From Nocardioides litoris (lineage in GTDB: Bacteria; Actinomycetota; Actinomycetes; Propionibacteriales; Nocardioidaceae), in contig NZ_VDMR01000001.1 in the NCBI RefSeq assembly GCF_006346315.1, positions 496,001 to 560,000 of the forward strand: a DNA stretch of 64,000 nt, in the 5' to 3' direction. The notes beneath the pieces are model-generated. The model saw only the letters and a program-made list of their open reading frames with translations. It did no database searches and was not told the origin of the DNA. Numbering within the stretch: the first letter of the stretch is position 1; each line of letters begins with the position of its first letter. This document shows positions 58,462 to 64,000 of the stretch, in pieces. Position numbers and translations under genes: made by a program.

Positions 58462-60836
58462 CCGGACCCGCCGTGCCCCCACCCCCGCCCGGCACCCCCT
58501 CGCGGTCGCGCCGGTCCCGTCGTCGTACGTCGGCGCGGGCGGGTCGGGCGACCACCACCCGCCGACCCGTCGCCACCGCCGGGCCGGGCTGGCGACCCAC
58601 GCCGGCCGCCCTGGTCGACGCCGGGTTCGTGCTGGTGCTCGCCCTGCTGGCCCTGCTCGGCCTCCGCACGACGTTCACCGGCGCGACGCCGCTGCTGGTC
58701 GGCCTCGGCGCGGTGGCCGTCGCCCTGCTGCTGGTCGGGCTGGTGCGGGCGCTGCGCTGGCCGGGGATCGCCGCGGTGACGCTCGCCCTCCCGACCTGGC
58801 TCCTGGGCGGCTGCCTGGTCGCGGTCGCCGGGCCGGGCGCCGTCGCCGAGCAGGTGGTCGGCGGCTGGAAGGAGCTGCTCACCACCCTGCCGCCCGTCGA
58901 CGGCTCGGGTGCCGTGCTGGTGCTCCCGTGGACGCTCGGCCTGGCCACCGGCCTGCTGGCCGGGCTCGCCCGCGACCTGCGCAGCGGGCCGCCGTGGCTG
59001 CGGTCGGGCGCGGTGCTCGTCGCGCCCGTCGCGCTGCTGGCCGTCGTCGTCCTCCTCGGCGTCTCCCGGCCCCAGTCGCTGTGGCTGCAGGGCTGCGCGT
59101 TCGCGGTGGTGGCCGTCGGCTCGGTCGCGGTGCGCGAGGCTCGCCGCGACCGGCCCGTCGAGGGCCACGACGCCGGACGGCTCCGGCGCGCGGTCGGCGC
59201 GACCGCCCTGGTCGGCGTCGCCGGCGCGCTCGCCGTGCCCCTGACCGGTGTCGCCTCGGCCGACGACGCGGGCCGGGTCTTCCTGCGCGAGGAGGTGCTG
59301 CCGCCGTTCGACGTGGGCCAGTACCCCTCGCCGCTCGCCTCCTTCCGCCGCTACGTCGAGGAGCCCGACGAGCCAGGCGTGCAGACGAGCCCCCAGAACC
59401 TCTGGGACACCACGCTGCTGACCGTCCAGGGCGCCCCGGCCGGCACCCGGCTGCGGATCGCGGCCCTCGACTCCTACGACGGCATCGTCTGGGGTGCCGC
59501 CGAGGACACCGACCCGACCACCACCGACGACGCCTTCCAGCGTGTCTCGACCACCATCGACAACCCGGCGCCCGGCCGGCGGGTCGAGGCCCGGGTGACC
59601 CTCGGCGAGGGCTACCGCGGGGTCTGGCTGCCCACGGTCGGGGCGCTCCAGGGCCTCGACTTCGACACCGGCGACCCGGAGGTCAAGCGGCAGTCGTGGC
59701 GCTACAACCTGGCCTCGGCCACCGCCGTGGTGCCCACCGGCGTCGGCCCCGGCGACACCTACCACTTCACCGCCGTCCTCCCGACCGACGGCGCCGACGT
59801 CGTCCGCGAGACCGACGTGCCCTCTGGGTCGGTCAACGACAACGTGTTCGCGGCGTCCTTCCTCGACACCCAGGCCGTCCAGTGGTCGGCCGGCGCCTCC
59901 GCGCCCATGGAGCGCGTCCTCGCCATCGCCGAGCACCTCAAGGTCGAGGGCAAGTACTCCGACGGCGTGCTCGAGGCCGAGCGGATCTACCACCCCGGTC
60001 ACCACCAGAAGCGGCTCGGCGAGGAGTTCGCCGCCGCTCCCATCCCGGTCGGCAACGACGAGCAGTACGCCGCGATCATGGCCCTGCTCGCGACCAAGGT
60101 CGGCGTCCCGGCCCGCGTGGTGATGGGCGCCGTGCTGCCGGCCGACGGCGTGGTCCGGGGCAAGGACGTCTCGGCCTGGGTCGAGCTCCAGCTGGCCGAC
60201 GGGTCGTGGCGCACCCTGCCCACCGAGGCCTTCATGGACGACGACCGGCCCGCCGAGCAGCCCCCCGTGGCCGAGCAGGAGATGAGCGGCACCGTGGTGC
60301 CGCCGCCCGCGCCCATCCCGCCGCCCTCGACCCTGGCCGACCAGAACGACGCCGAGCTGGAGGCCCGCAAGGTCGCCCGCGACGACTCCGACGACGGCGG
60401 CGGCCTGCCCGGCTGGGTGCGCTGGGTGGTGCTCGGCGTCGGCGGCCCGCTCCTGCTGGCCGCCCTCGTCGTCGGCACCATCCTCGGCCTCAAGGCGTGG
60501 CGCCGCCGGCGCCGCCGCCAGGCCGAGCGGGCCTCGGCACGGGTGGTCGGCGGGTGGCGCGAGCTGGTCGACCACGCCCGCGACCAGGGCCAGCCGGTGC
60601 CCGTCGGGGCCGGCCTCACCCGGCGCCAGCAGGCCCCGCACGTCGCGACCCCCGCCGCCGTCGACCTCGCCCGCCACGCCGACGGGCTCGTCTTCGGACC
60701 GGCCGAGCCCGACGACGAGGTCGCCGACCGGTTCTGGGCCCTCGTCGACGCCGAGCGGCGCACCATGAGCCGGTCCCTCACCCGACCCGCGCGGGTCCGC
60801 GCCGCCCTCAACCTGCGCTCCTTCCGGCGCCGGTGA
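58458..60836 (+). CDS. Transglutaminase-fold membrane protein lacking catalytic triad
   Basis: 792 residues from GTG 58458. A basic Pro/Arg/Ser head (1-45), about six membrane helices (50-275), then an external beta domain and a transglutaminase-like core at about 505-590. A last membrane helix (about 652-674) leads to a cytoplasmic tail. This is the TgpA layout. In the core, GNDEQYAAIMALL...GVPARVVMG aligns without gaps with the usual GxCxxxA...GxPARVVxG: the Cys is Asp534, the His position is Ser572 (DVSAWVEL) and the Asp position is Leu587 (TLPT). It is therefore likely non-enzymatic, or uses a different chemistry. Confidence 0.85.
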   Translation: MTGPAVPPPPPGTPSRSRRSRRRTSARAGRATTTRRPVATAGPGWRPTPAALVDAGFVLVLALLALLGLRTTFTGATPLLVGLGAVAVALLLVGLVRALRWPGIAAVTLALPTWLLGGCLVAVAGPGAVAEQVVGGWKELLTTLPPVDGSGAVLVLPWTLGLATGLLAGLARDLRSGPPWLRSGAVLVAPVALLAVVVLLGVSRPQSLWLQGCAFAVVAVGSVAVREARRDRPVEGHDAGRLRRAVGATALVGVAGALAVPLTGVASADDAGRVFLREEVLPPFDVGQYPSPLASFRRYVEEPDEPGVQTSPQNLWDTTLLTVQGAPAGTRLRIAALDSYDGIVWGAAEDTDPTTTDDAFQRVSTTIDNPAPGRRVEARVTLGEGYRGVWLPTVGALQGLDFDTGDPEVKRQSWRYNLASATAVVPTGVGPGDTYHFTAVLPTDGADVVRETDVPSGSVNDNVFAASFLDTQAVQWSAGASAPMERVLAIAEHLKVEGKYSDGVLEAERIYHPGHHQKRLGEEFAAAPIPVGNDEQYAAIMALLATKVGVPARVVMGAVLPADGVVRGKDVSAWVELQLADGSWRTLPTEAFMDDDRPAEQPPVAEQEMSGTVVPPPAPIPPPSTLADQNDAELEARKVARDDSDDGGGLPGWVRWVVLGVGGPLLLAALVVGTILGLKAWRRRRRRQAERASARVVGGWRELVDHARDQGQPVPVGAGLTRRQQAPHVATPAAVDLARHADGLVFGPAEPDDEVADRFWALVDAERRTMSRSLTRPARVRAALNLRSFRRR

Positions 60837-60869
60837 CCTCACCCGACCCCGCCCGTCCCGCTGCCGCTC

Positions 60870-60875
60870 TACGCT
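60870..60875 (+). promoter_or_regulatory. Candidate -10 box of FHA-ABC gene
   Basis: TACGCT lies 10 bases before ATG 60886, which has no visible ribosome binding site; it suggests independent, nearly leaderless transcription. Confidence 0.4.
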
Positions 60876-60885
60876 GAGGCCCGTC

Positions 60886-63369
60886 ATGACGTCCGCTCCC
60901 CACGCCCGTCTCGTCGTCCAGACCGCCCGCGGCCCCCGCGAGCTCGACCAGGACCGGGTCGTCGTGGGCCGAGAGCACGACTGCGACGTGGTCGTGGACG
61001 ACCCGCGCACCTCCCGCCACCACCTCGTCTTCGAGCGGCACGGCGGCGCCTGGTACGCCGCCGACACCAGCTCCGGCGGCACCTGGGTCGGCGGCCACCG
61101 CGTCCAGCGGCTCGCGGTCGGCCCGGTGACCACGACCTTCGCGCTCGGCGACCCGCACGGCGAGCAGGTCCAGGCCTGGACCCTCGCCGCAGCGCCCGCC
61201 CCCGCTCCCCGGCCCGCCCCCCGGCCTGCCCCCGGGCCCGCCCCCGCCCAGACCCCGGCGCACGCCCCGCCGCCGCCCCACGTGCCGACGCCGCCGCCCA
61301 GCGGCGCCGCGCCGGTGGTGGCCCAGCAGGTGCTGCCCCCGGGCCAGCTGGCCCACGGCCGCACCATGCTCCCGGGGCACGTGGCCCCCGGTCGGTCGGT
61401 GACGATCGGCCGCGACCTGTCCAACGACATCGTCCTCGACGATCCGCTGGTCTCCCGGTTCCACGCCCGGCTCGAGCTGGGGTCGCCTCCCCGGCTGCAC
61501 GACCTGCAGAGCTTCAACGGCACCTTCGTCGACGGCCGGCGCCTGCTCGGCGCCGAGCCGCTGCACGCGGGGTCGGAGGTGATCGTCGGCAACCAGACGT
61601 TCCGCTGGGACGGCGCCCAGCTGGTCACCTCGGCCACCCAGCACGAGTTCACGCTGTACGCCGACGGCCTGTCGGTCGTCGTGGGCGGCGGCAAGCGGCT
61701 GCTCGACCACGTCTCCTTCACCTTGGCGCCGTCGTCCCTGACCGCCGTCATCGGCCCGTCGGGCGCCGGCAAGTCCACCCTGCTCGGCGCGCTCACCGGG
61801 CTGCGTCCGGCGACCCACGGTCGCGTCGTGTGGCAGGGCCACGACCTCTACGCCCACTACGACCAGCTGCGCTTCCAGATCGGGCTGGTGCCGCAGCAGG
61901 ACATCCAGCACCCGCAGCTGAAGGTCCGCCAGGCCCTGTCGTACGCCGCCGAGCTCCGCCTCCCGCCCGACACCAGCAGCCAGGAGCGGGCCCAGCGGGT
62001 GCAGACGGTCGCCGGTCAGCTGCAGCTGCGCGAGCGGCTCGGCAACCGCATCGGCAGCCAGCTATCCGGCGGCCAGAAGAAGCGCGTCTCGATCGCGACC
62101 GAGCTGCTCACCGCCCCGCCGCTGCTCTTCCTCGACGAGCCGACCTCGGGCCTCGATCCGGGTCTCGACCTCGAGGTGATGCGCCAGCTGCGCTCGCTGG
62201 CCGACGAGGGCCGCGTGGTGGCGGTGGTGACGCACTCGGTGCTGGCGCTCGACGTGTGCGACAACGTGATGGTGCTGGCTCCCGGTGGCCGCATCGCCTA
62301 CTTCGGGCCGCCGTCCGGGGTGCTCGCCCACTTCGGGGTGGCCAGCTACCCCGAGGTCTTCGACCTGCTCGACACCCCCGACCTCTGGTCGCGCATCGCC
62401 GCGCCCGCGCCGGCGGCCGACACCGGCCGGCTCCAGGCCCTCTCGGCCGCGGTGCCCCAGGCGCCCCACCAGTCGGTGGGCAAGCAGCTCTCGACCCTGG
62501 TGCGCCGCAACGCCGCCGTCGTCGTCGCCGACCGCCTCCTGCTCTCGATGCTGCTGGCCCTGCCCGTCGTGCTCGGGCTGCTCAGCCGGATCGTGCCGGG
62601 CGGCAACGGACTGTCCCTCGACGCCGCCGAACGGGTCTGCCCGCCGGGCGGCCAGCCCGACGGTGGGGGGCGCTGCCTGCTGCCCAGCGGCGAGACCGTG
62701 AGCCGGGTGCTCGAGCCCGGTGCCGGGGGCGAGCCCACCCAACGGCTGATCGTGCTCATCGTCGCCGCCTGCCTCATGGGCACCGCGCTGGCCATCCGCG
62801 AGCTGGTGGGGGAGCGGCCGATCTTCCGCCGCGAGTACGCCGTCGGCCTCTCGCCGGGCGTCTACTTCGCCAGCAAGATCCTGGTCCTCGGCTCGGCCGC
62901 GTTCGTCCAGGGCCTGCTGGTCACCGTCATCGCCACCGCCGGCCTGCCCGGGCCCGACGGCCGGCTCGGCGGCCTGCGGGTCGCGGTCGTGGTCGGCCTG
63001 CTCGCCACCTCGATGGTCGTGGCCGGGCTGACCCTGTCGGCGGTCGTGACCAGCACCGAGCAGACGATGCCCGCGCTGGTCGGCATGATCATGGTCCAGC
63101 TCGTGCTGTCCGGGTCGCTCTTCCAGATCCACGGCCGCCCGGTGCTCGAGCAGGTCGCCTGGCTCGCGCCCTCGCGCTGGGCCTACGCCGCCACCGCCGG
63201 GACCATGGGCCTGGACCGGGTCGCCGACGAGCGCTTCACCGGCGACGCGATCATCTCCAGCGGCCTCGGGCACTACCTGCTGGCCGTCGTGGTCCTCCTG
63301 CTCATCACCGCCCTGACCACCGCCGTCGGCTACCTGCTGGTCCGCCGCAGCGCCACCGGCCACGACTGA
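60886..63369 (+). CDS. FHA-FHA-ABC transporter (Rv1747-like)
   Basis: 827 residues. FHA-1 at about 5-95 (VVVGREHDCD, TSRHHLVF), a Pro/Ala linker (100-150), FHA-2 at about 155-245 (VTIGRDLSNDIVL, VSRFHARLEL, SFNGTFVDG). Then ABC ATPase: Walker A GPSGAGKST (290-298), signature LSGGQ (393-397), Walker B LLFLDEP (413-419). An ABC2-type permease with about six helices follows. This exact order is that of M. tuberculosis Rv1747, an exporter controlled by PknF phosphorylation. It probably exports a lipid, glycolipid or wall component under control of the kinase at 47334, which is inference. A 49-base gap separates it from the transglutaminase-fold gene. Confidence 0.92.
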   Translation: MTSAPHARLVVQTARGPRELDQDRVVVGREHDCDVVVDDPRTSRHHLVFERHGGAWYAADTSSGGTWVGGHRVQRLAVGPVTTTFALGDPHGEQVQAWTLAAAPAPAPRPAPRPAPGPAPAQTPAHAPPPPHVPTPPPSGAAPVVAQQVLPPGQLAHGRTMLPGHVAPGRSVTIGRDLSNDIVLDDPLVSRFHARLELGSPPRLHDLQSFNGTFVDGRRLLGAEPLHAGSEVIVGNQTFRWDGAQLVTSATQHEFTLYADGLSVVVGGGKRLLDHVSFTLAPSSLTAVIGPSGAGKSTLLGALTGLRPATHGRVVWQGHDLYAHYDQLRFQIGLVPQQDIQHPQLKVRQALSYAAELRLPPDTSSQERAQRVQTVAGQLQLRERLGNRIGSQLSGGQKKRVSIATELLTAPPLLFLDEPTSGLDPGLDLEVMRQLRSLADEGRVVAVVTHSVLALDVCDNVMVLAPGGRIAYFGPPSGVLAHFGVASYPEVFDLLDTPDLWSRIAAPAPAADTGRLQALSAAVPQAPHQSVGKQLSTLVRRNAAVVVADRLLLSMLLALPVVLGLLSRIVPGGNGLSLDAAERVCPPGGQPDGGGRCLLPSGETVSRVLEPGAGGEPTQRLIVLIVAACLMGTALAIRELVGERPIFRREYAVGLSPGVYFASKILVLGSAAFVQGLLVTVIATAGLPGPDGRLGGLRVAVVVGLLATSMVVAGLTLSAVVTSTEQTMPALVGMIMVQLVLSGSLFQIHGRPVLEQVAWLAPSRWAYAATAGTMGLDRVADERFTGDAIISSGLGHYLLAVVVLLLITALTTAVGYLLVRRSATGHD

Positions 63370-63456
63370 CCCGCTCGCTCCGCCGCCGGCCTCGGGGGGC
63401 GTCGTACGAGGTGGCGGCCGGGGCGACCGGTTCGCATGACGCAGCACCGGGCCCGG

Positions 63457-63927
63457 TCAGCCCGTCGGCTCCAGCCAGAACACCGGGATCGTCCGCGAGG
63501 TGCGCTCCTCGTACTTGGCGAAGTCGGGCCAGGTGCGGAGCATGACCCGCCACTTCTCGGACCGCTCGGCGCCCTCGAGCTCGCGGGAGGAGACCTCGTG
63601 GTCGACGCCGTCGACCCGGACCGACGCGCGGCCGGCGGCACGCAGGTTGTGGACCCACACGGGCATGTCGGGCCCGCCGAAGTAGGACCCGGCGACCAGC
63701 CAGCCGCCGGCGTGGGGCACGCACAGCAGGGGCGTGGTGCGCGGGATGCCGCTCTTGCGGCCCGGCACGGTCAGGGCGAGGTTGGGCAGGCCGGCGATGT
63801 CGAGCAGCGTCACCCTGCCCCGCGAGGCGCGCTGCAGGCGGGTGTCGACCCAGACGATCTGCGGCAGCAGCCTCGGCATCCAGGAGATCGCGCCGATGCG
63901 GACGGCGAGCGGGGTGAGCAGGCCCAT
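63457..63927 (-). CDS. Deazaflavin-dependent nitroreductase-family protein
   Basis: 156 residues from ATG 63927, which has a TACGCT box 6 bases before it. VPGRKSGIPRTTPLLCVPHAGGWLVAGSYFGG is the DUF385/Ddn core that binds F420 in mycobacterial relatives, and the end FAKYEERTSRTIPVFWLEP is typical. The role is an F420-type or quinone-linked oxidoreductase; the substrate is unknown. Convergent with the FHA-ABC gene across an 87-base gap. Confidence 0.85.
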   Translation of the reverse strand: MGLLTPLAVRIGAISWMPRLLPQIVWVDTRLQRASRGRVTLLDIAGLPNLALTVPGRKSGIPRTTPLLCVPHAGGWLVAGSYFGGPDMPVWVHNLRAAGRASVRVDGVDHEVSSRELEGAERSEKWRVMLRTWPDFAKYEERTSRTIPVFWLEPTG

Positions 63928-63933
63928 GCCGGG

Positions 63934-63939
63934 AGCGTA
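63934..63939 (-). promoter_or_regulatory. -10 box of nitroreductase-family gene (leaderless)
   Basis: TACGCT on the minus strand, 6 bases before ATG 63927. Confidence 0.5.
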
Positions 63940-64000
63940 GGGCCGGCCGACCGCGGCACCCACCCCTTCCCACCCCCTGGGTGTGGGCGCGACGACCACG

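Noticed and set aside
58458..60836. Transglutaminase gene as a pseudogene
   Set aside because: The frame is intact over 792 codons, overlaps its neighbour correctly and keeps fold residues; only the catalytic positions differ.

Overview
High-GC actinobacterial chromosome segment, most like the Nocardioidaceae (Nocardioides-type) from gene order, GTG start use, strongly GC-biased third codon positions and TANNNT -10 boxes a few bases before start codons. The genus is an inference; no 16S rRNA gene is present. The window carries about 70 protein genes. I recognised no tRNA, rRNA, insertion sequence, phage or CRISPR array.

Layout. 1-2.6 kb: tail of a signalling locus (proline-rich FHA protein cut by the window edge, RDD-FHA membrane protein, SRPBCC protein). 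2.8-12.5 kb: signal peptidase I, an acyl-CoA synthetase, a repeat-filled gap, a GNAT acetyltransferase coupled to a secreted subtilase, a HAD phosphatase, a cold-shock protein, an MFS carrier, and DUF3027 and DUF2530 proteins. 12.5-16.2 kb: a purine/NCS2 permease, an inverted-repeat-rich gap and a MarR-MFS efflux operon with its own operator. 16.2-20.9 kb: the str operon (rpsL, rpsG, fusA, tuf) with a clear promoter and a final terminator. 20.9-32.0 kb: DUF4190 protein, trmB, a proteinase K-like protease, an MFS carrier, RDD and SpoIIM-like membrane proteins and a five-gene operon (membrane protein, DUF4129, DUF4350, MoxR, DUF58) that matches, from memory, the Rv3689-Rv3695 order of Mycobacterium tuberculosis.

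32.1-32.3 kb holds an extraordinary poly-G/poly-C block that is probably a sequencing or assembly artefact. 32.6-45.1 kb is the S10-spc ribosomal protein cluster (rpsJ to rplO), then secY-adk-map behind its own promoter and a structured leader.

45.2-63.4 kb is the most unusual part. One arm (minus strand) encodes a zinc-ribbon FHA protein, a membrane Ser/Thr kinase, a WXG-headed hydrophobic protein, an unrecognised or EspG-like protein and a small WXG100 protein. The other arm (plus strand) encodes a 2085-residue membrane-anchored Ig-like/fibronectin III protein, a MoxR ATPase, a DUF58 protein, a transglutaminase-fold membrane protein that has lost all three catalytic positions, and an FHA-FHA-ABC transporter of the Rv1747 type. 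The core resembles the bifidobacterial PFNA cluster (kinase, FN3 protein, AAA ATPase, DUF58, transglutaminase), here joined to type VII-like WXG proteins. I infer a phosphorylation-controlled cell-surface assembly or export system. The window closes with a deazaflavin-dependent nitroreductase-family gene.
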